Part shown: in pieces, positions 1 through 8,902 of the stretch
How the letters are laid out: each line of letters starts with the position of its first letter
Position numbering within the stretch: position 1 is the stretch's first letter
Source of the DNA: an uncultured Acidimicrobiaceae bacterium
GTDB lineage: Bacteria > Actinomycetota > Acidimicrobiia > Spongiisociales > UBA5794
Assembly: GCA_947259365.1 (NCBI GenBank)
Contig: CAMYMC010000043.1
Coordinates: 1 to 64,000, forward strand
DNA: 64,000 nucleotides
Direction: 5' to 3'
The notes under the pieces: model-generated
The model's input: the letters and a program-made list of their open reading frames with translations, nothing else
What the model was told of the DNA's origin: nothing
Databases searched by the model: none
Translations under genes and position numbers: made by a program

Positions 1-51
1 CGACCTCTTCCTTGTAAGGGAAGCGCTCTGACCAGGCTGAGCTAAACGCCC
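1..51 (-). tRNA. tRNA-Val (anticodon TAC), 3' end cut by window edge
   Basis: Read on the minus strand, the 5' acceptor strand GGGCGTT is followed by TA, a D-stem GCTC...GAGC and an anticodon arm with 5-bp stem CTTCC/GGAAG around the loop CTTACAA. The anticodon is TAC (valine). Only the 5' 51 bases are in the window; the T-arm and 3' acceptor strand lie beyond position 1. Confidence 0.9.
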
Positions 52-121
52 GAAGCGGCCGCAATGGTAGGAGCCGCCGGTGGACTTGCCCAGGCCCGGC
101 GGGGTGCCTTGACTGCCGACC

Positions 122-1585
122 ATGTCCCCGCTGCTCGCCAGGGCGCTCGTCTTCTTCACGTCCGCGGCGGTGCTCGTCCTCGAGATCCTCGCCGGGCGGC
201 TCCTCGCTCCGTTTCTCGGGGTGACCCTCGAGACCTTCACCGGCATCATCGGCACCGTCCTCGCCGGGATCTCACTCGGGGCGTGGGCGGGAGGACGCGC
301 CGCCGACCGGTTCCGCCCCTTCAGCCTCGTCGGACCGACGCTCGTCGCCGGCGGGGCACTCGCCATCGCCGCTCCCCCACTCGTGTCCCGGGTCGGGCCT
401 CTCGTCCGCGGTGGCGGCCCGGTCGAGATCGTCGCCATCACCGCGGCGGCGTTCTTCGCGCCCGCCTTCGTCCTGTCGATGATCCCGCCGATCATCGTCA
501 AGATCCGCCTCTCCGATCTCGCCGAGACCGGCTCGGTGGTGGGCCGCTTCTCGGCGATCGGGACCGCAGGCGCCATCTTCGGCACCTTCGTCACCGGCTT
601 CCTCCTCATCGCCGCCTTCCCCACCAAGCCCATCGTCTTCGGGCTCGGTGCCGCCCTCGTCACCGCGGGGGTCTGGCTGTGGGCGCGGGCGCGCTTCGTC
701 GCCGGCATCGCCGCCGGGCTCCTCGTCGCCGCCGTCGCCACCGCCGCCCTCGTCGTCGTCGACTCTCCCTGCCAGCGGGAGACGGCGTACTTCTGCACGA
801 AGGTGACCGCCGACGCGGCGCGCGAGAGCGGGCGGGTCCTGTGGCTCGACACCCTCCGCCACAGCTACGTCGACCTCGAGGACCCCACCTACCTGGGGTT
901 TCGCTACGCCAGGCTCATGAGCGACGTCATCGAGACGACGCTGCCGCCCGGTCCCATCGATGCCCTCTTCGTCGGCGGCGGCGGCCTCACCCTCCCCCGC
1001 TACATCGCCGCGATGCGCCCGGGGTCCGAGAGCCTCGTGCTCGAGCTCGACCCGACGATCGTCGAGATCGCCCGGGAGCGGCTCGGCTTCGACGCCGCAG
1101 ACGAGGCGTCGGTCGCCGTTGCCACCGGCGACGCCCGCCTCGGCATTCTCGACGCCCCCGACGGCGCCTTCGACCTCGTCGTCGGGGACGCGTTCGGCGG
1201 CCCCTCGGTGCCGTGGCATCTCACGACGCGGGAGTTCGTCGCAGAGATCCAGGCCCGGCTCCGCCCCGGCGGGGTCTACACCTTGAACCTCATCGACTAT
1301 CCACCGCTGGGGTTCGCCCGGGCGGAGACGGCGACCCTCGCCGACGTCTTCGCCCACGTCGCCGTCATCGCCCCCAACGACTACCTCCAGGGCCGCACCG
1401 GGGGGAACTTCGTGCTCGTTGGCTCCGATTCGCCGATCGACGTCGCCGCCGTCCGCGCCACCACCGGGCTGCGCGGCGGTACGGAGCCGGCGATCACCGG
1501 AGCCGACGTCGCCGCATTCGTCGGCGACGCCCGTGTCCTCACCGACGATTTCGCCCCCGTCGACCAGTTGATCACCCAGCCCTGA
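122..1585 (+). CDS. membrane-embedded spermidine-synthase-like protein
   Basis: The protein has 487 residues. The first ~220 form a series of hydrophobic helices, beginning with the motif FFTSAAVLVLEILAGRLLAP that is typical of fused membrane/spermidine-synthase proteins. The C-terminal half is a Rossmann methyltransferase-like domain with a glycine-rich loop (FVGGGGLTLPRYI, about residue 280), an acidic loop (LVLELDP) and a GDA motif (VATGDARLGI). In this family the catalytic part resembles aminopropyltransferases, but the true substrate is usually unknown. It probably sits in the cytoplasmic membrane with the catalytic domain inside. A second family member lies at 48193-50250. The family call is firm; a role in polyamine synthesis is not shown. 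Confidence 0.8.
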   Translation: MSPLLARALVFFTSAAVLVLEILAGRLLAPFLGVTLETFTGIIGTVLAGISLGAWAGGRAADRFRPFSLVGPTLVAGGALAIAAPPLVSRVGPLVRGGGPVEIVAITAAAFFAPAFVLSMIPPIIVKIRLSDLAETGSVVGRFSAIGTAGAIFGTFVTGFLLIAAFPTKPIVFGLGAALVTAGVWLWARARFVAGIAAGLLVAAVATAALVVVDSPCQRETAYFCTKVTADAARESGRVLWLDTLRHSYVDLEDPTYLGFRYARLMSDVIETTLPPGPIDALFVGGGGLTLPRYIAAMRPGSESLVLELDPTIVEIARERLGFDAADEASVAVATGDARLGILDAPDGAFDLVVGDAFGGPSVPWHLTTREFVAEIQARLRPGGVYTLNLIDYPPLGFARAETATLADVFAHVAVIAPNDYLQGRTGGNFVLVGSDSPIDVAAVRATTGLRGGTEPAITGADVAAFVGDARVLTDDFAPVDQLITQP

Positions 1586-1591
1586 CCGGGG

Positions 1592-1912
1592 TCACTCCGC
1601 AGAGGTCGGCAGCTCGTCGGGCATGAGCGGGTTCGGCCGGTTGCGGTGATACCGGTCGAGCGTCGCCGCGTCGCAGTCGGTGCAGAGGTCGACGGGACGG
1701 GTTCCGACGACCGAGAGCTGGGTGCCCCTTCCCTTCTCGAGAATGGCGAGCGGGACGGTCTGGAGATCGGAGCCGCCGCAGCGGGGACAGCGAGGCGCCG
1801 GATCGCGGAGCCAGCGGTGGCCGCATGCCTCGCAGGTGAGATCGATGCCGGCCTCGACCTTCGAACCGCGCAGCGCCTCGTCCTCAGCGCAGGACGGGCA
1901 GCTCACATCCAT
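1592..1912 (-). CDS. small zinc-ribbon protein
   Basis: This 106-residue protein has four Cys-x-x-Cys knuckles (CPSC near residue 5, CEAC near 29, CPRC near 41, CTDC near 73), enough for two zinc ribbons. The start is ATG at 1912, which overlaps the TGA of the upstream gene by one base (TGATG), so the two genes are probably translationally coupled. It converges on the spermidine-synthase-like gene with a 6-base gap. I do not recognise a named family. Nucleic-acid binding or a structural metal site are both possible. Confidence 0.6.
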   Translation of the reverse strand: MDVSCPSCAEDEALRGSKVEAGIDLTCEACGHRWLRDPAPRCPRCGGSDLQTVPLAILEKGRGTQLSVVGTRPVDLCTDCDAATLDRYHRNRPNPLMPDELPTSAE

Positions 1913-2580
1913 CAGGCGGCGGGCCCGTCCCCGTGGTGGAGAGCAGCCCACACGGCGCGGCCCACCGTGAACGCGAACCCGGCTCCGCCCATCGCAGAGC
2001 CGACCCGGCGGGTGCCGTCGGAGAGGTCGACGACGACGGTGACGAGGGACTCCCCGTCGACGTCCCTGGTGTCCACCGAGGCGACCGACGGCTCGGCCAC
2101 GTCGAGCACACCGGCGACGGCGGCGGCGACCGCCGGCGCCACGTCCCCGATCGCTGAAGTCGCCTCGGCGCTGCGACCGGCAGTGTCCTCGGCCCGGACC
2201 ACCACGCCGGCGGCGCTCTCGACGACGCTGACCGTGTCGAGCTGGATCGGGTCGGCTGCATCGCGCAACGGCGTGAGCGACTGGAGGTGCGCCCGCGGCG
2301 TCGCGTCGTCGGCTGAGGGGATCAGCGCGTCGAGGCCGCGCCCCAGTCCGCTCCGGCGCGGCGGCGAGCCCCGCCGCGCCGGGGCAACCGAGCTGCGCGC
2401 CCTCAGCCCCGCCCCCGCCAGCCGTTCCCGGATGTCGGCTGCGACGTCGCCGCGCTCCCGGGAGCCGTCGAGCCACACCCGCACCACCGGCTTGCCGTCG
2501 CGCGTCTCGACGGCGGCGTCGGAGATCCCGGCGACGGCGAGCACGTCGGAGCGAAGGTCGTGGGGAGACGCGGAACTCAC
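1912..2580 (-). CDS. hypothetical protein carrying a ParB-tail-like motif
   Basis: This 222-residue protein is not recognised. Residues ~10-60 look like a small alpha/beta domain (VLAVAGISDAAVETRDGKPVVRVWLDGS, here split in reading). A basic, Pro-rich linker follows and contains GLGRGLDALIP at residues 78-88, nearly identical to the N-terminal motif by which ParB proteins contact ParA. Residues ~105-222 form a second alpha/beta domain with alternating Val-rich strands. No membrane segment or signal peptide is seen. The start is ATG at 2580. It is coupled to the zinc-ribbon gene downstream. A link to chromosome segregation is only a motif-based guess. Confidence 0.5.
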   Translation of the reverse strand: MSSASPHDLRSDVLAVAGISDAAVETRDGKPVVRVWLDGSRERGDVAADIRERLAGAGLRARSSVAPARRGSPPRRSGLGRGLDALIPSADDATPRAHLQSLTPLRDAADPIQLDTVSVVESAAGVVVRAEDTAGRSAEATSAIGDVAPAVAAAVAGVLDVAEPSVASVDTRDVDGESLVTVVVDLSDGTRRVGSAMGGAGFAFTVGRAVWAALHHGDGPAA

Positions 2581-2693
2581 GGATCGGTGAAGCTACCAGG
2601 CCGGAGCACAGGCTCCACATCGGCGTATCCGTCACCGCGATTTGGGTTGGAACCTCACCGGGAATCGGTCAGCAACGGCTCACGGCAGTGGCG

Positions 2694-3095
2694 TCATCGC
2701 GGCGTCCGCAACCGGCTTCGCACCATGATGCAGCTGTTCGCCAGGTAGTTGAAGCCGTGCTCCTGGAGGTACGCCATCACCGCCGGGCTCTCCGCTCCCG
2801 GCTGGACCCACACGTTGTCGACACCGGCCCGGCGTGCCTCCGCGAGCACCGAGAGGGTGACATGGGGCGGCACGACGAAGTTGACGATCGTCGGGGTCAC
2901 CGGAAGTGCGGCGAGGCTCGGATACGCCGGGTCGTCGTCCACCGTTTCGCGGTTGGGGTTCACCGCGTACACCTCGAAGCCCTTTCGCTTGAGGTCGCGA
3001 TAGATGACCGACCCGTACTTCGTGGGGTCGTCGGTGGCCCCGACGACGGCCACCGACGTCCCGTCGTCGTGGAGCAGCGCGGCGATGTCCTTCAT
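2694..3095 (-). CDS. CoA-binding (YccU-type) protein
   Basis: This 133-residue protein has the single Rossmann CoA-binding domain found in YccU and in the N-terminus of succinyl-CoA synthetase alpha-like proteins. It shows the nucleotide loop VAVVGATDDPTKYGS near residue 15, YAVNP near 43 and the late motif VWVQPGAES near 94. The start is ATG at 3095. Upstream in-frame sequence is antisense to the next gene and lacks coding character. It is divergent from the flippase/transferase gene across 108 bases. Proteins of this size are usually stand-alone and of unknown role. Confidence 0.8.
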   Translation of the reverse strand: MKDIAALLHDDGTSVAVVGATDDPTKYGSVIYRDLKRKGFEVYAVNPNRETVDDDPAYPSLAALPVTPTIVNFVVPPHVTLSVLAEARRAGVDNVWVQPGAESPAVMAYLQEHGFNYLANSCIMVRSRLRTPR

Positions 3096-3203
3096 GTGGC
3101 GTCCAACGCTAGACGGCCCGGCTTTCATCCACGGACCCCTGTCGCCTCCGGGGCCCGAGCCGCAGGTAGGATCGGCCGTCGTCGCCCGAACCACACCCGT
3201 CCC

Positions 3204-5129
3204 GTGAGCAGCACCACCTCCGACACCCAGGCCGACGCCCCGCGCGGCCCCGCAGCCCGCTACGCCTACATGCGTCGTGACGGCACGATCGACATCGTCC
3301 TCGGGAGCCTCGCCGCCGGGATCGGGGCTTACGCCTTCCAGTTCCTCGCCGGCCACAATCTCGGCGCTGAGGGCTTTGCCTCGATCGGCGCCCTCCTCAC
3401 CGCCCACTTCCTCGCATTCGTCATCATCTTGTTGCCCATCGAACAGTTCGTGATCCGCAGGATCACCCTCGGGAGCACCGGCTGGGTGGTTCCGCTCCGG
3501 GCGGTCGCGCTGACCCTGGTGACGATCGCGATCAGCGCCGGCGTCGTCTGGACCACCGCCGACGACTACTTCGACGGCGACGTACGCTTCGTCGGCTTCG
3601 TCATCGGCACCGTCGCCCTCCACTTCTTCTTCGCCGTGGGCCGTGGCTACCTCGCCGGGCACCGCCGCTTCCGCAGCTACGGGGTGGCCAGCGCCGCCGG
3701 ATCGATGCTGCGGCTCGCGGTCGCGATCACCGTGGTCATCATCGAGCCGACCGTCGCCGGTTTCGCCTGGGCCCAGGTACTCGGCCCTCTCGTGATCCTC
3801 GCCTGGCGGCCCTTCCGGACACCGAAGCAGCGGCGGACGGGGAGCCGCGGCCGCCTGGACACCGAACACGTCGAGTCAGTGGACGACCGAGGCCTGCTGT
3901 CCGGACTCGTCCTGTCCGCGGCGGCGTCCCAGGCGCTGCTGCTGGCTGGACCCCTCGTCGCCGGCGCGCTCGGGGCCACCGACGTCCAGTTCTCGATCAC
4001 GTACGCGACTCTCCTCCTCGCCCGCGCTCCACTGACGTTCGGCTACAACCTCATCGCACGGGTCCTGCCGCCCTTCACCGAGATGGCGGCACGCGGCGAG
4101 CGCCGGGAGCTGCGGGCCTGGGCGCGGGGCATGGGGCTCGCCGGCGTCGTGCTTGCAGTGCTCGGCGGCTTCATCGGTGCCTTCGTCGGCCCCACCCTCA
4201 TCAGCGTGGCGTTCGGTTCCGACTTCGCCCCCGATTCGACCGTCGCCGGGCTCGCCGCGGCCGGCGTCGTGCTCGCCTCGTCGGCTCTCTTCGTCGGACA
4301 GATCCTCGTCGCCCGGGGCCAGCCGGCTCGTCTCGCGGTGGCCTGGACGGTCGCGGTGCTCGCCGCCGCAGCGACGCTGACCATCCCGATCGACGATCCG
4401 ATCCTGCGGGTCGTCGTCGGCTTCGTCCTCGGCGAATCGGTAGCGCTCACCGTGCTCGTCGTGGGCGCCCTGCTGCGCGATCGGCAGGAAGCCGAGATCT
4501 CCCACGGCTATCTCGTCGTCAAGCGATCCATCGACATCGGCGTCGCTCTGGTCCTCCTCGTGCTGTTCTCCCCAGTCCTGGCGCTCGTCGCGATGGCAAT
4601 TCGGGCCGACTCCAAGGGGCCGGCGTTCTTCCGCCAGCTGCGGGTGGGCCGCGAGGGGATCGAGTTCTGGATGGTGAAGCTGCGGACGATGGTCATCGAC
4701 CACGACGAAGAGCTGTTCCGCGCCCATCTCGAGCGCATGCGAGAAGCCGCCAACGGTGACGACGTCTACACGATCCGCATCGACGACGACCAGCGCGTCA
4801 CCCGTGTCGGACGGCAGCTGCGGCGCTGGTCGCTCGACGAGCTGCCCAACCTGTGGAACGTGCTGAAGGGATCGATGTCCCTCGTCGGCCCCCGCCCTCT
4901 CGTCCCCGCCGAAGCCGAGCTCGTCGGCATCGACAGCCCCAGGTTCAGCGTCAAGCCCGGAGTGACCGGGCTTGCCCAGGTGAGCGGTAGGGACACCATC
5001 TCCATGGACGAGCGCACCGCCCTCGACGTCGAATACGTCGAGGGCCGCTCGACACGTCTCGACGCCAGGATCCTCGTCGACACCATCGTCACCGTCTTCC
5101 GCGACCGCGGCCAGGAAACAAAGGGCTGA
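3204..5129 (+). CDS. fused polysaccharide flippase and initiating sugar-phosphate transferase
   Basis: The protein has 641 residues and two parts. Residues ~20-430 are a polytopic membrane domain of about 12 hydrophobic segments resembling MATE/Wzx-type lipid-linked sugar flippases. Residues ~437-641 are a bacterial sugar transferase (WbaP/PglC type): KRSIDIG membrane entry, KLRTM, the acidic/basic core RRWSLDELPNLWNVLKGSMS, VGPRP and the late KPGVTGLAQVSGR. That domain moves a sugar-1-phosphate onto undecaprenyl phosphate, the first step of exopolysaccharide or glycan assembly. The start is taken as GTG 3204; ATG 3270 is the alternative. The next gene is an LCP ligase, which fits polymer export and attachment. 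The fusion order (flippase first) is unusual. Confidence 0.75.
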   Translation: MSSTTSDTQADAPRGPAARYAYMRRDGTIDIVLGSLAAGIGAYAFQFLAGHNLGAEGFASIGALLTAHFLAFVIILLPIEQFVIRRITLGSTGWVVPLRAVALTLVTIAISAGVVWTTADDYFDGDVRFVGFVIGTVALHFFFAVGRGYLAGHRRFRSYGVASAAGSMLRLAVAITVVIIEPTVAGFAWAQVLGPLVILAWRPFRTPKQRRTGSRGRLDTEHVESVDDRGLLSGLVLSAAASQALLLAGPLVAGALGATDVQFSITYATLLLARAPLTFGYNLIARVLPPFTEMAARGERRELRAWARGMGLAGVVLAVLGGFIGAFVGPTLISVAFGSDFAPDSTVAGLAAAGVVLASSALFVGQILVARGQPARLAVAWTVAVLAAAATLTIPIDDPILRVVVGFVLGESVALTVLVVGALLRDRQEAEISHGYLVVKRSIDIGVALVLLVLFSPVLALVAMAIRADSKGPAFFRQLRVGREGIEFWMVKLRTMVIDHDEELFRAHLERMREAANGDDVYTIRIDDDQRVTRVGRQLRRWSLDELPNLWNVLKGSMSLVGPRPLVPAEAELVGIDSPRFSVKPGVTGLAQVSGRDTISMDERTALDVEYVEGRSTRLDARILVDTIVTVFRDRGQETKG

Positions 5130-5193
5130 GGCGCGGCGCCGGGAGCGCCCGGCCGATCCGGGGCCGACCCGACCTCCTACACTCCGCGACCTC

Positions 5194-6621
5194 ATGGCCG
5201 GTCCCGTCGCACCCGTCGATCGCAGACCGTGGGCCGCGGCCCTGCTCTCCGGCGTCTTCCCCGGCGCCGGCCAGTTCTACGCGGGCGCGACCAGCCGGGG
5301 CGCCTGGCTCGCCGCCGTCGACATCATCGTGCTCGGGCTCGCCTACATCGGGCTCCAGAACGAGCTCGAGCTCGCCAAGGCGTGGGTTCGGCCCGGTGGG
5401 CTCGCCGTCTTCATGCTCCTCAACGTGCTCCTCCTCGCCTACCGGGGCTGGGCGGCCTACGACGCCGCCGAGATCGCGAGAAGCGGCCGCCCGTTGCAGA
5501 CGACTGGCATCGGGCTCGTCATCGCCGGCGGCATCGCTGCCCTCGTCCTCGTCCCTCACGCCGTGTTCGGCTACTACGACCTCGTCCAGTTCAACCTCAT
5601 CACCACGACGTTTCAGAGCGACGATGTCGCCGCCCCGACCACGACCGAGGCGCCGCCCGACGACGACACCGCACCGGCGGCTCCCGGCGCCACGACGACG
5701 ATCCCACCCGCCGCGGAGCCGGCGCTGTGGGACGGGCTCGACCGGCTCAACATCCTCCTCCTCGGTGGCGACTCGGGACCGGACCGGCGCGCCATCCGCA
5801 CCGACACGATGATCGTCGCCAGCATCGACCCGACCGAGGGCTACACCGCGGTGTTCTCCGTCCCCCGCAACTGGGCGCAGGTGCCCTTGCCGGAGGGCGC
5901 CGGCGTCTGGGAGTGCCAGTGCTTCCCCAGGATCCTCAACGACCTCTACTACGCCGGGGAGGTCGAACACCCGAACGCCTTTCCCGGGCCCGGGTCTCCG
6001 GGAGAGAACGCGATCAAGGGGGGCATCTCCGAGCTGCTCGGGATCCCCATCCACTACTACGCGCTCGTCGACCTCGCCGGGTTCGTCGGCATCATCGACG
6101 CCCTCGGTGGTGTCGAGATCGAGGTGCCGTTCCGCATCGTCGACGAGATCTACCCCCACGAGAACGGCGTCGACATCGAGTCCATCGACATCCCCGCCGG
6201 TGTCCAAGAGCTGGACGGGCACCTCGCCCTCGCCTACGCCCGGATCCGGCGCCACGCCGACGACTACGCCCGCATGAGCCGGCAGCGCTGCGTCCTCGAG
6301 GCCTTGCTCGACCAGTCCAGCGCCGCCGAGCTCGTCCTCGCCTACCCCCGCATCGCCGACGTGCTCAAGGACAGCCTCCAGACCGACATTCCGATCAGCC
6401 GCCTCGACGACTTCATCGACCTCATCCCCATCCTCGACGCCGACAACATCGTCACCGTCCGCCTCATCCCCCCGAAGTACCTCGCCGGTTTCACCGAGTC
6501 GGGTAACAACCTGCCGGACGTCGAGCGGATCCGCAGCGACGTCGGCATCGTCATGGAGTCGACGCCCGCCGAGGCGATGGCGGCCCTCGGCATCCAGACC
6601 CTCGACGACGCCTGCGCCTGA
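5194..6621 (+). CDS. LytR-CpsA-Psr (LCP) family protein
   Basis: This 475-residue protein has several N-terminal hydrophobic segments (residues ~10-135), the first containing the TM2-like motif FPGAGQFYAG. A Thr/Pro/Ala linker (~150-175) follows, then the extracellular LCP domain. Family hallmarks are RTDTMIVASID near residue 205, SVPRNW near 224, GIPIHYYALVDLAGF near 284, the DALGGVEIEV segment and ALAYARIRRHADDYARMSRQ near 347, which holds the arginines that bind the polyprenyl phosphate. LCP enzymes transfer glycopolymers from lipid carrier to the cell wall. Its place behind a sugar-transferase/flippase fusion supports that role. Confidence 0.85.
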   Translation: MAGPVAPVDRRPWAAALLSGVFPGAGQFYAGATSRGAWLAAVDIIVLGLAYIGLQNELELAKAWVRPGGLAVFMLLNVLLLAYRGWAAYDAAEIARSGRPLQTTGIGLVIAGGIAALVLVPHAVFGYYDLVQFNLITTTFQSDDVAAPTTTEAPPDDDTAPAAPGATTTIPPAAEPALWDGLDRLNILLLGGDSGPDRRAIRTDTMIVASIDPTEGYTAVFSVPRNWAQVPLPEGAGVWECQCFPRILNDLYYAGEVEHPNAFPGPGSPGENAIKGGISELLGIPIHYYALVDLAGFVGIIDALGGVEIEVPFRIVDEIYPHENGVDIESIDIPAGVQELDGHLALAYARIRRHADDYARMSRQRCVLEALLDQSSAAELVLAYPRIADVLKDSLQTDIPISRLDDFIDLIPILDADNIVTVRLIPPKYLAGFTESGNNLPDVERIRSDVGIVMESTPAEAMAALGIQTLDDACA

Positions 6622-6762
6622 GGCGCTCCGCCGGGTCGCCCGCCCCGCACCGTCGCTTCTCCGACACGGAGAGAACGTCCCGGCGCCGACATTGTCGCCG
6701 CCATGACCCTCCCCGGCCCGGTTGCCCTGAGGTACGCATCACCCGTCCTGCAAGGAGGGACT

Positions 6763-7701
6763 ATGACTACAAGGTTCGATGCGCTGACACGCCCGACGGC
6801 GACGACCGACCACCGGGTCGCCTCAAAGCACCGAACGGTCGGATTCGGCGTCGCCTTCGTCGGGCTCATGCTGGCGACGGTGACGCTGATCGCCAACGTC
6901 GCTGCGGCGAACACGGACTCGGCGCAGACGGCCGGCGAGACGCTCGCCTGGTCGTTCGGGCTCACGACGCTGGGCTTTGGGACGATCAAGCTGGCGATCT
7001 CGATCATCCTCATCGGGATACTCGTCCGCCTGTGGCTGAGAGTCACCGCGGTGCGCGAATCGCTCCCCGGCCTCAAGGCACAGGCGGCGACACCGACGCC
7101 CCGCGGCGACGTCGACACGGCCTGGGGCGCGGCCACCGAGACGGACGACATCCCGGCGCCGCTGCCGGTCCACCGAATGGCGCGCACGATGTGGTTCCCG
7201 ATGATCGCGATGGGCTACATGCTCGTGATCCTCGGCACCATCTTCTCGCTCGTGTGGGCCTCGAAGGTCGGCGACGGAACCCAGCAGGCCATCTCCGCGT
7301 GGACTCAGGGGACCCAGTTCCTCGGTGAGGGCATGCTCCTCGCCGGGATCTCGTTCCTCCTCGGGTCGATCCTCGCCTCCCTGCGCGAGGGCGGCGGCGA
7401 GGTTCAGAGAGAGCTCGGGCTGCCGGTGCGGACGCTGAAGATGCCGGTCACGGCGAAGCTCTTCGTCGGGTTCATGATGCTCGGCCTCATGCTCGCGGTG
7501 GTGCAGTTCGTCCTGTACATCGCGGCGGCCGGGGTCGGCAACCCGCTGTCGTTCGCATCGTGGTCGGCGTGGCTGGGACCGACCCGTGAGCTCAGCCTCG
7601 GGCTGCTGCTCGCCGGGATCGTCCTCGCTCTCGTCACCATCGGCAACGTTCTCGAGTTCCAGTTCGACCGGATCACCGGGATCATCAGGACCGGGCAGTA
7701 G
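6763..7701 (+). CDS. integral membrane protein, paralogue of the next gene
   Basis: This 312-residue protein has about six hydrophobic helices. The start is ATG 6763, chosen because the strong site AAGGAGGGA lies just upstream. The second half shares a pattern with the following gene: a hydrophobic helix, a charged loop with GGGEVQ, the motif KTLKMPVTAK and a Met-rich helix. No known catalytic motif is seen. The two genes are 19 bases apart and surely form one operon. I do not recognise the family. Confidence 0.6.
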   Translation: MTTRFDALTRPTATTDHRVASKHRTVGFGVAFVGLMLATVTLIANVAAANTDSAQTAGETLAWSFGLTTLGFGTIKLAISIILIGILVRLWLRVTAVRESLPGLKAQAATPTPRGDVDTAWGAATETDDIPAPLPVHRMARTMWFPMIAMGYMLVILGTIFSLVWASKVGDGTQQAISAWTQGTQFLGEGMLLAGISFLLGSILASLREGGGEVQRELGLPVRTLKMPVTAKLFVGFMMLGLMLAVVQFVLYIAAAGVGNPLSFASWSAWLGPTRELSLGLLLAGIVLALVTIGNVLEFQFDRITGIIRTGQ

Positions 7702-7720
7702 CCCGAAAGGAGGTGCAGTG

Positions 7721-8338
7721 ATGGCAACGACACACTTCGACGTCGACGTCACGACCCGCGGGCTTGGCTACAACAAGCCGCAGAAGATGGGGAACGCGTT
7801 GTGGCTGCCCATGTTCGCGATGGCCGTCATGGCGTTCCCGATCGCTTGGGTACTCGCCGTGGTGCGCGCCGACACGGTCGCCACCGCCGCGTCCGAAGGC
7901 GACTTCGCCGACGCGGCGCAACTCGGCCACCTCGTGGCGGCGTTCGGCTTCATCGGGTTCCTCGCGATCTTCGCTGCGATCTCGTTCACGATCGCCCGCA
8001 TTCTCGGCCGTTTTCGCAGGGGAGGCGGTGAGGTGCAGGAAGCGACCGGGAGCCGGGTGAAGACCCTGAAGATGCCGGTGACGGCCAAGATCTTCATGGC
8101 CTTCATGATCATGGGGATGATGCTCATCGGTTTGATGGTCGTCCTTCACTTCGTCGCGGCATCGAACGCGTCGACGTGGGCGCTCGAGGACACGGAGCGC
8201 TGGGCCCGCGTGCTCGAGGGATTCCGGCGGATGGGCGTCGCCCTCTATCTGTTCGGGATCACGTTCGGGCTGGGCACGATCATCCACGTGCTCCAGTTCC
8301 AGACGATCCGGATCAGGGAGCTTCCCGACACAACGTAG
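7721..8338 (+). CDS. integral membrane protein, paralogue of the previous gene
   Basis: This 205-residue protein has four hydrophobic helices. It carries the same GGGEVQ ... KTLKMPVTAK block as its neighbour, followed by a helix unusually rich in methionine (FMAFMIMGMMLIGLMVV). The start at ATG 7721 is set by AAAGGAGGTG nine bases upstream, one of the best ribosome-binding sites in the window, so high expression is likely. A strong hairpin follows the gene. The family is not recognised; the pair may form a heteromeric membrane complex. Confidence 0.6.
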   Translation: MATTHFDVDVTTRGLGYNKPQKMGNALWLPMFAMAVMAFPIAWVLAVVRADTVATAASEGDFADAAQLGHLVAAFGFIGFLAIFAAISFTIARILGRFRRGGGEVQEATGSRVKTLKMPVTAKIFMAFMIMGMMLIGLMVVLHFVAASNASTWALEDTERWARVLEGFRRMGVALYLFGITFGLGTIIHVLQFQTIRIRELPDTT

Positions 8339-8357
8339 ACCCACACCCGCCATCCGG

Positions 8358-8388
8358 GAGAGGGGCCGCTCGACGGGCGGTCCCTCTC
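8358..8388 (+). terminator. hairpin after the paralogous membrane-protein pair
   Basis: GAGAGGGGCCGC and GCGGTCCCTCTC form a 12-bp stem with one G-U pair and a 7-base loop, 20 bases after the stop codon. No run of T follows, as is usual in high-GC actinobacteria. It also lies 23 bases beyond the stop of the convergent gene and may serve both. Confidence 0.65.
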
Positions 8389-8410
8389 TCGCGATCGACC
8401 CTGGGACGTG

Positions 8411-8902
8411 TCAGTCCCCGAGTACCGGCCAGCCGGCGCTGTGGCGGACGTAGTACGTCGCCGAGCCGAGCGACTCGTCGACCGGCGGCAGCTTCGTGAG
8501 ATCGACGACGACCTTGCGCTCGAGGCGTCCCTCGACGGTGAGGTCGATGACGACGTCGGGCCGCGTGTCGTCCGTGACGGCCGGTCCCGTGCCGGACGAA
8601 GGGCGGGCGTCGTACTTCGAGGTCACCGTGCGGTCGGCCAGCGGCCGGATCTCAGCCGCGTCCGAATCCTCTGCACCCGGCAGCCCTAGTCCGTCGAACG
8701 AGGCATTCGCCGTCGCGGTCTCGTCAAAGCCGACCTGGACGAACGGCGTGCTGGAGCGGCGGCGCTCTTCGGCCGCGGCGGCATCCCTCGCCTCCTCCGG
8801 CGTCACCGGGTAGCGGCCCTTGCGGAACACGCGCCGACCGCGCATCGTCCCATCCGACGACTGCTGCTCCCGCGGCTTGAACCGCTTCGGGGGTCGCGCC
8901 AT
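8411..8902 (-). CDS. hypothetical protein
   Basis: This 163-residue protein is not recognised. It begins with a basic stretch (MARPPKRFKPREQQ), followed by an Ala/Glu-rich helix and a C-terminal part with beta-like segments (VVIDLTVEGRLERKVVVDLTKLP). There is no signal peptide or membrane segment. The start is taken as ATG 8902; longer in-frame sequence upstream lacks a ribosome-binding site. It converges on the membrane-protein pair. Confidence 0.45.
   Translation of the reverse strand: MARPPKRFKPREQQSSDGTMRGRRVFRKGRYPVTPEEARDAAAAEERRRSSTPFVQVGFDETATANASFDGLGLPGAEDSDAAEIRPLADRTVTSKYDARPSSGTGPAVTDDTRPDVVIDLTVEGRLERKVVVDLTKLPPVDESLGSATYYVRHSAGWPVLGD

Noticed and set aside
2688-3203. N-terminal extension of the flippase/transferase gene
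   Set aside because: The extension is antisense to the CoA-binding gene and lacks domain similarity; GTG 3204 gives a sensible N-terminus.
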